Source of the DNA: Whalleya microplaca
Taxonomy: Eukaryota > Ascomycota > Sordariomycetes > Xylariales > Xylariaceae
Reading direction: 5' to 3'
Length of the DNA: 64,000 nt
Assembly (NCBI GenBank): GCA_022497155.1
Contig: MU385716.1
Span: 186,001-250,000 of the forward strand
Shown here one piece after another: positions 12,637 to 23,328 of the stretch. The first letter of the stretch is position 1, and every line of letters begins with the position of its first letter. Position numbers and translations under genes: made by a program. The notes beneath the pieces are model-generated. The model was not told the origin of the DNA, did not search any database, and saw nothing but the letters and a program-made list of their open reading frames with translations.

Positions 12637-14922
12637 CTATAAACGCGCGGGTGCACTAACATATGCACCCGGTGGGATTGTCATGTTATATAGACTCGAT
12701 ATATTAGTCGGCGCATTATTGAGTATGTCTTGCGTCCACTTTCGGATAGACTTGTCGTCCTCTCCTTCCCTGGGTGGCTTCGACAACCCCTTTTCGGCAT
12801 GGTTTAATAATTCCCTGAGACTTGGACGAAAGGCTGGGTCATGACACACTATAGTTTACAAGCATCAGTAGCTTCTCTTTATAGATAGTTTGGCGAACTG
12901 TTGGGAGTTCTACAGGCTAATATCCGAACATAGCCTAATGGGGAATTTGGAAATGATAACCAATGACTTTGGTGTTACTCACTACAACGTGCTGCCATCT
13001 GGCGAAGTTCGATATCGATATAATCCCATTCCTGGTTTAAAAAGTCCATGCCATAGGTTATCACGTTTCCACCACTACTCAGAGTAAGGACTCCCGGCGA
13101 TGGTGGTACTCTCGGCCAACACCCGCTGATAATATTCATTAAAACCTAGACATTATCAGTCTGTAGCTATTCTATCACACTAGATGCTAGGTAACATACA
13201 AGAGCTATCGCCCAAACATTTGTGTGAGGCCCATAATTGCCTGCGACAGGCTGGTCGCATACGTTTGCACCATTACGTTCACCGGGAATGAAGTCCCAGT
13301 CCTCCGTGAATTGTTCCTGCGTCTTAAATTAGCATCTGGCATGACATCAAAGTCATGGTCCTACAGTGACTTACCGGTGCGAAGTATCCAGTTTTTGCCA
13401 TACTGCGTTTCCGCAAATAGAAGCAGCTATTGTAGATATAAATATGTCGTCTTAGTAATTCTAGGGATGCAGAGACTTACTCCCGTTTCTGGGTTTTCAT
13501 CTCGTCTGCTAGGCCAAAGTCACCAAGCTAGGTAAAAGTTAACATCTGACAAGAGTGAGCCTCATTAGTGAGCAGGTTCATTCACCTTCAGTTTCGGAGC
13601 CCATTCGTGTTTGTCTGTTGGGTCCAGGTCGGCAATAAATTCTATCAGAAGTGTAAGTCCCCTAATTATTTGCGTGAGCTCTCCTAAAATATTTTACCAT
13701 TATTTACATCTATGTCAAAATGCACCATGCGCTTCATCCGCCAGTGATGTTTGGCGTCTGGAATGACTTCATCTAGATCACCCTCGGGCTGTGTTCGCCG
13801 ATCTGGATGAAACTTCCTTACCGGGAAAGCCATGGCGATACATTGTTTGACCACTACTCGATAACATAATTAGTCAATACTGCCATGACAGGGGTTTCAA
13901 TAATTGAATAGACTTGCAGCAAAGCCAGAACGACCACAGCACCCTGTTTGGCCATCGTAAATTCCGCTCGTTGACACGACAAACCAGATCCATTAAGGTG
14001 CCATTTGCGAAAAGCTCAATGATGATGAAGTCTTTTTCATCTTCCATTGCCTCTGGCTGCGTGAACCTCATACTCTTGACTGGACGGTTGGGGTACCATC
14101 TCAACCTCTTAAGATTTAGCTCCTCGGCCGTGAGGTCTTTCCTGGCTTTCCTTGGAGGCTTTGGTACTTCTATATCCTCCTCGCCACTGCTGTCGCAATC
14201 ATCGCTTGAATCGTCAGTATCTACATCCTGGTAGGGTCGCCTGGCTGGTCTTCCGAAGTCATCCTGAGATAAAATTTGGACAATATGTGATGAGCGAACG
14301 TATTTCTGTGCTGGCAGTAAGCATTTCAACTTACGTGTAGATCTCGGCAAAGTACCTTCTGATGTTTCAATTCCCCACGCAAGGTTTGTGATTGCCAAAC
14401 GGCAGTTGGGGCTTTCAATGCAATGTCTCTTATCCTTCTTTCATTATCATCATCCCCCTCATACTTATAGTGGACGCATATGCCATTGCCGCCATATCCA
14501 AGGGTCTTCTGAAATACGTATTTTGGCGATCCACTAAAGAAGTCTTTGATATTCTGTAAGCGTGCGAAAGCACTGATTGCTGGCGCTGAGCTCAGTATTT
14601 CTCCAACACCTGCGGTCTCTAGATTCGGCATTCTCATGCTCCCGAAGGACGCTCTCTGCCATATTTGAGGCTGTGGACCGAAAATATAGGCTCGGTGCCC
14701 AAAAGCTCGGTGTAACCTAGGAACTGGCTGCCCTTGCCAGTATGGATATTGCTCTAAGGAGAACGGAAGGTCAGAGGTACGGTACTGATTGAATTGCAAA
14801 GTGCTCTGTTGCAAGCTCGAGTAATGCTCCGAATCCCTCGCGTCATATCCAGTGGTCCATGCCATGCTCGCTAATTTAGAGTTCTGCGTATAGATACAAC
14901 AATTCGTTCCTATAGATGCCAA
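12637..14922 (-). CDS. Protein kinase-like protein with acidic insert in the N-lobe
   Basis: Nine proposed exons: 14922-14356, 14305-13918, 13853-13698, 13641-13586, 13527-13481, 13426-13375, 13316-13200, 13145-12983, 12848-12637. Phases agree and the product is 585 aa. Kinase elements in order: a glycine-loop-like QKTLGYGGNGICVHY, RDIALKAP (beta3 Lys), GELKHQKKYVRSSHIVQIL (helix C region), an acidic insert (DTDDSSDDCDSSGEEDIE) with a basic KPPRKARK patch, KDFIIIELF (hinge), HFDIDVNN (catalytic loop), LGDFGLAD (Mg loop), TGYFAPEQF (APE) and CHDPAFRPS. The catalytic loop has HFD instead of HRD; Asp and Asn are kept, so catalysis is possible. The first ~130 residues are low-complexity. Intron 2 appears to use a GC-AG donor (GCAAGT). 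This resembles fungus-specific expanded kinase-like families; the target is unknown. A second Met (residue 20) could be the start. Confidence 0.82.
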
Positions 14923-15667
14923 AATTGATAATTTACGGTCCTGATCTAGTTATCCTGTTCTATACTAAAGTAATCCAATATGCCATAGATTCGGTCAATA
15001 ATCCATTGTTGCAGCATATGGGAGGTGACTAAGGGACAAAGAGGTCATTACAACCAGACGTTTTCAATGGTCTCTCAATGAGTGTCTACCCTGAATTCTC
15101 AAAAGAGCAGACAATGTAGCACGAAGGAGAAAAAGAAAACTACGGAAACAGGTCCCCCTTAGTGTCGCATACAACAACTTGAAGTGCTCACTTCTCTGCC
15201 GAATTTTAAATCTTAGGAAACATATCATGTCCAAATTAGTTGGAGACTTTGACGTTGTGTATAGTAGTGGCTTGGATTTTGTTCATATCGGCTAGTGGTA
15301 GTCGAGCCGAGAACCATGAATCCCGGCACTGGGTCGTCAAGAATGATTGCATCTTTTTGCCAATCTTCCGGTGGCATATCACATGGAATATAATTAGGCC
15401 GCCACATATGGTGCCATATTCTTTGTACCAGACTAGTTACGTGTTGGGATCATTTTATGTTGAAAATATCTACAGAAATCGAGAAGTAAACTGTAGAAGA
15501 GATTATTATGCTAGTAATATATTTGTTTCTAATCCAGAGACTTAATTCGTATTTATAAATCGAGATTCTATACGATAACAAAAGATTGATACGGACTCTA
15601 ATCTCGATACTAAATCCCATTCGCACTATAATACAGCTGACTCCTACGTTCCTTGCGAGAAGATAAT
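14923..15667. other. Intergenic, AT-rich
   Basis: It should contain the kinase promoter and the 3' end of the acetyltransferase gene. Only short ORFs without coding signature. Confidence 0.5.
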
Positions 15668-16860
15668 CTAACTCCAGCCATAGAATTCATTTGGCCATAG
15701 TGTGACAGGTCCTGACTCCCTACCTTTGCGCCTCAGGCAGGGCAGTTCATTTTCTCTCTCTTCATTAGAAATCCCAATTCCCATCTTGTCCGTAAGAAGT
15801 TTCATTGCCAAATGCAATTCCGGACTAGGACTCCAGACTACTACTTTGGAAAGTTTCCAATTCACTGCTTCATGGAGCGCATCCAGTAGAAGCACGGCTA
15901 ATGCTTGTGTTCCTAAGTCGTTTTTGACCCTCGCAGTTCTAATGCGCTGAATATTGAGTCGATCACGGCCGAAGTCATGATACCAGTACAGCCACGTACT
16001 CACACTTTTACAAAGACTACCTTTGATCTCTGGTACTTTTGCCACTGTCTTATCACCCATGAACTCGGCCCGGCTTTGCTGCCAGCCTACCACGTTTGTC
16101 GTCGGAAGGACAGCCATGAGAAAGCTATCCGGAGGGAGATCGTAATCGTAGAATTCCTCTTTCAAATATTTTACGTCACGCTCACAAAGTTCGGGAATGT
16201 CTTCTTTTGTCAACGACTGGGTTTTGGGAAAGCCGACAAGTTCCCGAGGAAGTGATGGAGGGACTCTCAGGGTAGATTGAGATGCATCTAGCATACTCCA
16301 GCCCTTGCTTACATAGAACTGGGAATTCATTAATGGCTTGAATGCTATTGTTGATTGATATGTCTTACCTGCCCAACATCCGAATACAGCATGCTCGCTA
16401 CTGCATTTCCCGGTCCATCCATCCACTCTGCCACATTCTTCAACAGGATGGCAGCGAGGCCACGGCCACGGTATCGTGGATCAGTGACGACGCTAGCGAT
16501 ACAATAGCCTTGTTTTTTGCTTGTTCCATGAACGTCTCGAACTAACAGGTCTCGGTGTATTGTCTTGCACATCGCAAGGACTTGCTTAGGGTCGTCAGTC
16601 CTCGTGAGGCGCCAAAAACGCCAGCCAGAATCCCGAGTTAGAGGGAGCTGGCCTAGATATTCCTCTCTTTCCAAATATCCTTCTGGTGAAAGCGATTTTC
16701 CAAAAGCCGTCGACGCGAGTTTGCTGCATTGGATGCGTTCCTCGGCCGTCGTTGCGTTAGAGAACTTGACGATCATAGTGCCTTGGGCATCTTCGACTTG
16801 AATATTCTTTTCGTCCACGTCGGGACCCCAAGCCTGAGGCTCTACAGATGTGGAACCCAT
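15668..16860 (-). CDS. Lyc1-like GNAT N-acetyltransferase
   Basis: Two exons, 16860-16369 and 16318-15668, with one 50-nt intron (donor GTAAGA, acceptor CCCAG), giving 380 aa. Splicing joins MLYSDVGQ to FYVSKGWSM, the join expected in this family; both open frames read through the intron without it. The GNAT acetyl-CoA site is visible as ASVVTDPRYRGRGLAAILL (motif A, R/QxxGxG/A type) at about residues 122-140. The C-terminal half resembles the extra domain of yeast Lyc1, an enzyme linked to N6-acetylation of free lysine. Relatives serve lysine catabolism, but the substrate here is inference. No targeting signal is evident, so a cytosolic location is likely. Confidence 0.85.
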
Positions 16861-17469
16861 AGCCAGTGCTTGGATGAATGAAATTCAGATAGATATTATA
16901 GAATATGAAAGTGCTGCCTTAGAGACTCTCGAACTCTTTTGCAATGGGGATCTTCAGGCGGGGGTTTACAGGCTAGCCTAGCGGGGATGGTAGCCATCGT
17001 CTGATTCGTCACAGTACATGAAGAGATCCTCAACGATGTCACGGCTGGTCAGGTGACGTACGTCTTGGAGGGTTTCAAAGTCACAGTTGCTCTTCTTCGT
17101 TAAGATTGCTTGATTGTAATTCGTGCTATTACATCCTTTGACCGGTTGTGACAAAATGCTGTCACCACGTAATATTACGATGCTATAATACTTTACATAT
17201 ATATCTTAGTTATATAATGATAATGAATCAAGAAAATCGAAATTATAGGTGCAGTCTATGTTTAGAACTTTATAAATATATACACCCTCACTTTTAACTT
17301 AGATCTTAAGGTTACGGTCAAACCTTCTGTTGTCAGGGCGGCTCTTACCTCTATAATAAGACAGGGGTCGTTCCCGCTGCCTTACTGACACAGTAAATTT
17401 GTCCATGCCAACACAGGTCATTCAAACAACACAAAATATATTCACGCCCTCACTAAGACTAAAAGATCC
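16861..17469. other. Divergent promoter region between acetyltransferase and hydrolase genes
   Basis: About 600 bp between divergent starts, so both promoters should lie here. The part at 17160-17290 is very AT-rich. No defined regulator site was recognised. Confidence 0.5.
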
Positions 17470-18237
17470 ATGATCATGTCGACTAAAAACCTCGTTATCG
17501 GCCCTCTTCAGGGGCACCAGCACACGCACACAATCATTTTCCTCCACGGAAAAGGCAGTGATTGTGACGAGTTCGCCGAAGAGTTCTTTGAGAGCGAAGC
17601 TTCCGAACCTGCTGATGGGGATCGAACGCTGCGGGATCTCTTTCCAACTATCAGATGGGTTTTCCCTTCCGCGCCGCTTATATATTCAGAGCGGTTCGGC
17701 TGCACCGAGTCTCAGTGGTTCGACATATGGTCTGTAGAGAACCCTGATGAAAAGGTCGAACTCCAAATCAGCGGACTCAAGCAGAGTATTGGATTGATCA
17801 TGGACATCGTCAAGCAAGAAGAGGGTTTGGTCCCCTTGGAAAAGATCTTCCTAGGAGGCATCAGCCAAGGCTTTGCAACAGCGTATTCCATCTACTACCT
17901 ACATAAACAGCATTTCGCCGGCTTAATAGGTCTCTGCAGCTGGGCCCCTTCAAGGGCATTATCATTGATCGATCTAAACGAGCCCGGTATATCAGACATC
18001 CCAAATCGGGACAGACCAGCAACACCGGTCTTCCTGGCACACTCGAGGGACGACAACGTTGTATCAGTTCAAGAAGGCAGAAATCTGCGCGATGCGCTCA
18101 AGCATTGCCCCAATACTATGGTTCAATGGAAGGAATATGCGGACGGCGGGCACTGGGTGAACGAGCCGCAAGGGGTCGATGACATCGTGGTGTTCCTCCA
18201 CAAGAATATGAATGGAACACGAGAGGACTTCAACTAG
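17470..18237 (+). CDS. Acyl-protein thioesterase-like alpha/beta hydrolase
   Basis: Single exon, 255 aa; a second Met at residue 3 is an alternative start. The protein opens with IIFLHGKGSD (beta strand plus oxyanion HG). The nucleophile elbow is GGISQG (Ser about 132), the acid is in HSRDDNVV (Asp about 194-195) and the His is in GGHWVNEP (about 228). Order and spacing match the phospholipase/carboxylesterase family that includes acyl-protein thioesterases, which remove palmitate from proteins. Length is slightly above the usual 225-240 aa. No signal peptide, so a cytosolic location is expected. Many fungal paralogues act as general esterases, so depalmitoylation is not proven. Confidence 0.88.
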   Translation: MIMSTKNLVIGPLQGHQHTHTIIFLHGKGSDCDEFAEEFFESEASEPADGDRTLRDLFPTIRWVFPSAPLIYSERFGCTESQWFDIWSVENPDEKVELQISGLKQSIGLIMDIVKQEEGLVPLEKIFLGGISQGFATAYSIYYLHKQHFAGLIGLCSWAPSRALSLIDLNEPGISDIPNRDRPATPVFLAHSRDDNVVSVQEGRNLRDALKHCPNTMVQWKEYADGGHWVNEPQGVDDIVVFLHKNMNGTREDFN

Positions 18238-19142
18238 AAGTATAAAACGTATACAGAAAGCGAAAGGATTCCCAAGTTACCCCCCCCTCGGAAAAAAAGC
18301 GCCAAGAAATTGTAAAGAGTTCAACTGTCACGATAGTTTTACTACCGATACACATAATTCACTACCAGTATTGTCTATCTTTGTATTTCGTGTATTTTAG
18401 TTTACTTATGGGATGCGTTATTTAAGAAAAGCAACCGCATCAGTGTGTGGTCTCTCCCCAGACCACACCAACTCTGCCCAAGAAGACTCCAAAGGTGCCG
18501 GGCCCAATTCATACAGTGATACTAGGCAGTCACACGGAAGTAAGGTTATTCAGGTCTCTTGCGGCGAAGTTGTCAAAATTGCGAGAAAGCAACTTCCCGC
18601 GCGTAAACGCCCATATTGTCCCATCACCTAGAATCGGCGCCACTGACGATCACGAATAGCGATCAAAGCTGCATAGCAGAGACACTATGGCATCTCAATA
18701 ACTTAGTGCTAAATAATTGTTAGCATGTAGTTGCCTATCTCGTATTCGTATCATCAGTGCCACAAAAGACCGTGCTACATAGGAAACGCTAGTACAATAA
18801 AGTAATGGTATCCCAGGGTAATTTTTGTGCTTTTCCTTCATTTTGTCACGCAATTTCCATATTTACACCTCTTTCATCATTACTAAAGCTTTTCGAAGTA
18901 TTTCTTCATTAAAAAACAGCATGGTTATACTTATAAATACATTAGCTTAATGTCATCTTCAGTACTTTAACACCCTTCCTGACTAGTTGTTAATTAAGTC
19001 GTACACAAACGGCTAGGTAGACGAACCAAAATATCCCCAGCTATAATAGAGGGGTGAGTACCGCAAAACACAACAATTGCCGTGAAACATCCCGTATTGT
19101 ACAGAAGTGTTTGAAATTGGCTGGCTGAGATTTTGAGTGACT
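18238..19142. other. Intergenic, AT-rich
   Basis: It holds the hydrolase 3' UTR and the dehydrogenase promoter. Small ORFs around 18413-18659 have no family features. Confidence 0.5.
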
Positions 19143-20621
19143 ATGGAGGCCACAACGAATCAAATAGTCACTGCCGCAGTGGCTGCACTTCTCACAATTG
19201 GCATTGCCTGGATCTGGAAGCTCAACAGCGCTTTGAGGACAACGCCGCCGGAAGTATTGGCAGTATCTCCACACCGCTGGACAGAGCAGGAAATCAAGGA
19301 CACGTATCAGCGCATCAAGGCCAACCCAATCGACTGGACAAATCACCTTCCGCCAAAATTGAATCGTCGGTATGTGATCACCGGAGGCAGCGGCGGAGTC
19401 GGAGGTCAGATCGTCCTCCATTTGCTAGCACGCGGTCAGCCGCCGGCTAGCATTCGGATCGTGGACTTTCGGAAGCCAGACCGGACTGACATGGCAACGG
19501 GTCCGGCGGCCGAGGTCGACTTCGCGCAGGCGGACATCTCGTCCGCGTTGTCTACCAATGCTGCGTTCAATAAACCGTGGCCCGCGAGCGTTGCGGCGCT
19601 GCCGCTGACCGTCTTTCATACCGCCGCAGTTATCGTTCCCTCGGAACGCTCAATGCGGACCTACGGCCGCGTCAAGAGTGTCAACATCGATGGCGTCCGG
19701 CATGTGCTTGACGCGTCTAAAGCCGCGGGCGCGACGGTGTTCGTCTCTACGTCATCTGCATCCGTCGCTTACCGACCCGTGCAGTATTGGGGTAATCCGT
19801 TCCGGCGCTGGCCCAAGGACTACTGGCAAGCAATTGACGAGTCGGACTTCGACAAGCCCCTACGTCCTCATGCCGAATTCTTCGGGAATTATGCTCATAC
19901 CAAGGCGGTCGCCGAACACCTGATCTGCAATGCCAATAGTGCCGAATTCCGCACAGGCATTGTCCGTCCCGCAAACGGCATCTACGGGAGCAGCAAAGGT
20001 GATCAGGTCGTCGGCCAGTGTCTGCGCGCCGGTACATGCCCCAGCTGGGTGCGAAACATTGTCTCGAACTTCGTGCACTCGGATCACGTTTCACAGGCTC
20101 ATCTTCTGTTCGAGTCGGCGCTTCTGCGCAGCGACGAGTTGCCCAAATGTGCTGGCCGGCCGTTCACGGTCACCGATGCAGGGCCTCCCCCCATGTTTGA
20201 GGATCTGTATCAGCTGTTACGAGTGACGGTCGAGACACCGCCAATCAAGATCCATTACTTGCAACCAGGGTTGATGTTGGTCGTCGCGCACATTATCGAA
20301 TTATTTGATCTCGCGAGTAGGCTGCCGGTCCTGGAATGGGTGGTCCCGAGACCACGTGGAGACCTCGCGATGCTGCAACCTGCTATCTTCTCCGCGGGTA
20401 CGCATCTACTTGCTACCGATGCACTTGCGCGGCGCAGTGTTGATGAAGGTGGGATTGGTTATCGGCCGATCCACAATTCAATAGAAGGAATTTGCCAGCA
20501 GGTCCTAGAGTGGAATAACGAACACCAAAGTTCGACAGCATCTCACAGCCAAGGTCCCGTAGAGACTGTCATCAAGGAAGCTAAGAACCTAGGCACCGTC
20601 CCGGTCGCTGTCGGTGCTTAA
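19143..20621 (+). CDS. 3beta-hydroxysteroid dehydrogenase/epimerase-family NAD(P) oxidoreductase
   Basis: Intronless 492-aa protein. The first ATG is at 19143; the two codons before it (GTG ACT) are in frame but not a eukaryotic start. A hydrophobic segment at residues about 8-25 (VTAAVAALLTIGIAWIW) suggests an N-terminal membrane anchor, likely ER. The Rossmann dinucleotide motif is YVITGGSGGVGG (about 78-88). The catalytic pair is in NYAHTKAVAE (YxxxK), and FVSTSSASVAY supplies the Ser region. This layout fits the 3beta-HSD/NSDHL-like branch of extended SDRs, which oxidise sterols or act on similar polycyclic or isoprenoid alcohols. The coding region is GC-rich, unlike the flanks. Which sterol or metabolite it uses cannot be read from the sequence. 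Confidence 0.85.
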   Translation: MEATTNQIVTAAVAALLTIGIAWIWKLNSALRTTPPEVLAVSPHRWTEQEIKDTYQRIKANPIDWTNHLPPKLNRRYVITGGSGGVGGQIVLHLLARGQPPASIRIVDFRKPDRTDMATGPAAEVDFAQADISSALSTNAAFNKPWPASVAALPLTVFHTAAVIVPSERSMRTYGRVKSVNIDGVRHVLDASKAAGATVFVSTSSASVAYRPVQYWGNPFRRWPKDYWQAIDESDFDKPLRPHAEFFGNYAHTKAVAEHLICNANSAEFRTGIVRPANGIYGSSKGDQVVGQCLRAGTCPSWVRNIVSNFVHSDHVSQAHLLFESALLRSDELPKCAGRPFTVTDAGPPPMFEDLYQLLRVTVETPPIKIHYLQPGLMLVVAHIIELFDLASRLPVLEWVVPRPRGDLAMLQPAIFSAGTHLLATDALARRSVDEGGIGYRPIHNSIEGICQQVLEWNNEHQSSTASHSQGPVETVIKEAKNLGTVPVAVGA

Positions 20622-21168
20622 GGATGCCTAGCTGTGTGTCTCGATTTATTATTCACTACGAAAGTCAAGCAGAGACGTACTTCCTTCTAAGCTTAGATTT
20701 CTCTTCTGCAAGAGATGCACTATATATTTTCTTGGGATCAGATTATGGATTTCACTTTTGTATCATAATATTTTCTGAATGGCTAGGCTAAATTTTCGTA
20801 CGTTTAATGATCAGTTTATCTCGACTAAAAGGCTGCTCGGAGATCATGTCAATTTTAGGTCCTCGCGGTGGACGCTTTTCTTCTCTCTCTTTTTTTTTTT
20901 TTTTTTTTTTTTTCTTTAATGTCTCGACTTTCCTTATTTCACGAAGCTTGGTGGAGAAAACTTAGTGGAGGAATTTCTGTAGGCTTATTTCTAGTATTTA
21001 ATGTTCATGCAAAACGGGAGCATCTTGCTCTATGGAGACAAGGTAGTGGAACTTGTCCTCTTCAATACTTACCTTCTACGGCAGGGTCTACAAGAGTCCT
21101 AAGAATAAAGAAATAAATACTCACCGTTATCCAATAAACCTATGCAGCCAGCGCATACGTTTAGGTAC
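20622..21168. other. Convergent intergenic region, possible extra exon of the amidoligase gene
   Basis: It contains a 20-plus-nt T run near 20888-20914 and, on the complement of 20900-21170, several GTAAGT/GTGAGT donors and TAG acceptors. These suggest the gene to the right may continue by splicing into this interval. Confidence 0.45.
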
Positions 21169-23328
21169 TTACCTTGGTGGGCCATGTTTCTGTTCCCGTC
21201 CCCAAACCTGTATGGACTCGATGCTCAACCCAATGTCCCAAAGCAGATCACAAATATCATAGATCTCTTCATTTTGGTTCTGAGCATCCGCCTCAACCCC
21301 GGCAGCAACCCTCTGATGTCTATCTTCATGACGCTCGAGGCGTTCCAGCACGTGCATGAAATGGTCGACCCTCCCGTTGCGAGCCCACTGGATGATACCG
21401 GCACAGATACGCGTCCAGAGCACGATGAACTCGGCATCGAGCGAGCCGCCAGCCTCTCGGAACTCGATCGTCCGCCTGTTATGCTCGCTGTACGAGGGAT
21501 CCAGGGAGTCGGGCGTGTACGGGTTAAAATTGTAATTCAGGCGACGGAAACCGGTGCTTTGCACGAGCGCCGCGGCTGCGGCCGCTGACTTGCATGCCAT
21601 GATTTCCGCAATGCCCTGCCGTGTCGTCGTGCTCGGGTGATCCGTGCAACTAACATCGCATTCCGCGGGGTCGTGCGGGGCCCTGGGGTACGGGCGTGGG
21701 TACGTCACTGAGGGCAGCCAGGAGATGCTATCCCAGTGCGCAGCTGAGAGAATGAGCTGTCGTGAGATGCGGTCGACGTACAGGGCGGGTAAGTCATTTG
21801 CGTCATGCGGGCGAATGTGCTGTTTTGAGGAATCTGCGCGGCCGGAGTTGTGGCCGGAGTTGCGGCCTTCGCTGCCCACGTTTGCCTGAAAGGGACTGGA
21901 TGGTGCTGCACTTAAGTTCCCCGGCGGGTGTGCGTGTAAAGCGTCCCAGGCAGGCGGCTGGAACCCCCCGCTACTAGGTGAGTAATTATGCCCCGGCGGG
22001 AGTGCACCGTGTATAGCGTCCCAGGCAGGCGGCTGGAATCCCCCGCTACTAGGTGGGTTTCTATTAGGACTATCTGAGAAACTTCCGTCGGACTCGACAA
22101 ATAGCGACCTCGGAGGACTCCCGGCGCCACTGGTACTGTCCCCTTCTGCGGAGTTACTTACCGAAGCATTTCCATGAGGTCTCGGAGGCGGAGCGTGCCC
22201 TCCTCGCAAGCGCAAAAGATTTTCGATTCCCCTGTTCGTTCTTATCGCCTCTTCGTATTCAAGACGGCTGATACCGTGTAAGCCTTGATCGCCCTCAAGA
22301 TCCAAAAGGCTAATCAGATTTTCAAATCTGCGAATGATGTGCGGGGCATCGATTGTAATCTCTCTTTTGGGGTTTGGGTGCTCGAGCAGAAGAGCGATGT
22401 GCCGGTAATACCTATCCATCATCTCTTTGTGATGTTGAGCCAAATCCTCTGGGCTTTCGTCTATATGTTCGTCAATATTTTCACTCAGTCTCATGAATGG
22501 GCCTACCTCTGTCCGCCAGTGCGCGTAACTTTCCCACATGTCCTTAGACCCATATTCTAATTCCTCTCTGGTAGTATCGGACCAGGTCGTCATCGGAATC
22601 TCGTCGAAGGCGCCGTAGTGAGGGTTTTCTGGCCTTCTCTTTTCCCTCTCAACCAATCTATGGGCTGCCGCTGCGTCGAACCCGCGTTGGCAAGCCAGCT
22701 TACTACTGTAGCGAATGCTCTCGCTATGTCTACTTACCCTGCGGTAAGGGGCATGGAGGCGAGAAAGCATTGGATCGGCAGCCCACAGGAAAGCGGCCAA
22801 TCTCTTGATAGTCTCAGCCGTAAAGAAATTGCGACCATTCCCAACGTGAACGTGGAACCCGCACGAAGAATTGACGCGTAGGCGGTACTTGGACTTTAGG
22901 AGATTGACCACGTACGCTATCTCCTGATACGACTCGTCTCGCGCCCACATTGCTGGGCTACGGATCTCGACTCCCAGCCAATAATACCCTCTCCTATCAC
23001 TCCCATCGATAGAGGTGTCCAGGCCAATATCCCATTTGTCTATGTTACGCAGTCGTATTGGCAGCGCATTATCCTTTGGTTCGTCGAAAGATTGTGGTAT
23101 TCTGTTGACAGCGATACCGTGTCCAGCAAGAGTGTCTCGTATATGCTCCAAAGCCGCCACTTGTTTGTCATAACCATATCCATCGAGTCTCAAAACAGGG
23201 GGCAAACTGTCTGCCCGGTTCCCATCAGGGTCTATCTCGTCACTTGGAAGATGTGCTAGAATAAATTCGAGCTCGATACCAACCGAGGGTCGTCGGCCCA
23301 TCGGAACGGTAAACTCGGAACCAGCCAT
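21169..23328 (-). CDS. Putative amidoligase-family protein (PF12224-like)
   Basis: Open frame of 719 aa. The N-terminal ~330 residues show amidoligase hallmarks of the glutamine-synthetase/GCS-like fold: SVGIELEF (about 15-22), LGVEIRSP (118-125) and CGFHVHVGNG (156-165). These acidic and His residues are expected to bind metal and ATP. Known or predicted relatives ligate an amine to a carboxylate on peptides or small metabolites. Residues about 375-520 are Pro/Ser/Gly-rich with two copies of SGGFQPPAWDA. The C-terminal ~200 residues contain RRTIEFREAGGSLDAEF, which continues the catalytic fold. The stop TAA overlaps a strong splice donor (AG|GTAAGT), so the true C-terminus may use another exon. 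No adjacent ATP-grasp or peptidase gene. The substrate is unknown. Confidence 0.8.
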   Translation of the reverse strand: MAGSEFTVPMGRRPSVGIELEFILAHLPSDEIDPDGNRADSLPPVLRLDGYGYDKQVAALEHIRDTLAGHGIAVNRIPQSFDEPKDNALPIRLRNIDKWDIGLDTSIDGSDRRGYYWLGVEIRSPAMWARDESYQEIAYVVNLLKSKYRLRVNSSCGFHVHVGNGRNFFTAETIKRLAAFLWAADPMLSRLHAPYRRVSRHSESIRYSSKLACQRGFDAAAAHRLVEREKRRPENPHYGAFDEIPMTTWSDTTREELEYGSKDMWESYAHWRTEVGPFMRLSENIDEHIDESPEDLAQHHKEMMDRYYRHIALLLEHPNPKREITIDAPHIIRRFENLISLLDLEGDQGLHGISRLEYEEAIRTNRGIENLLRLRGGHAPPPRPHGNASVSNSAEGDSTSGAGSPPRSLFVESDGSFSDSPNRNPPSSGGFQPPAWDAIHGALPPGHNYSPSSGGFQPPAWDALHAHPPGNLSAAPSSPFQANVGSEGRNSGHNSGRADSSKQHIRPHDANDLPALYVDRISRQLILSAAHWDSISWLPSVTYPRPYPRAPHDPAECDVSCTDHPSTTTRQGIAEIMACKSAAAAAALVQSTGFRRLNYNFNPYTPDSLDPSYSEHNRRTIEFREAGGSLDAEFIVLWTRICAGIIQWARNGRVDHFMHVLERLERHEDRHQRVAAGVEADAQNQNEEIYDICDLLWDIGLSIESIQVWGREQKHGPPR
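21919..22065. repeat. Two tandem copies of a 72-75 nt unit inside the amidoligase gene
   Basis: Each unit begins CCCCGGCGGG (21919 and 21991) and contains GCGTCCCAGGCAGGCGGCTG (21941 and 22016). The units stay in frame and encode the repeat with SGGFQPPAWDA. The near identity points to a recent duplication or slippage. Confidence 0.85.

Noticed and set aside
2998..20621. Secondary-metabolite gene cluster (transporter, P450, dehydrogenase, acetyltransferase)
   Set aside because: No polyketide synthase, NRPS, terpene cyclase, DMAT synthase or pathway regulator is present, and large gaps separate the genes.
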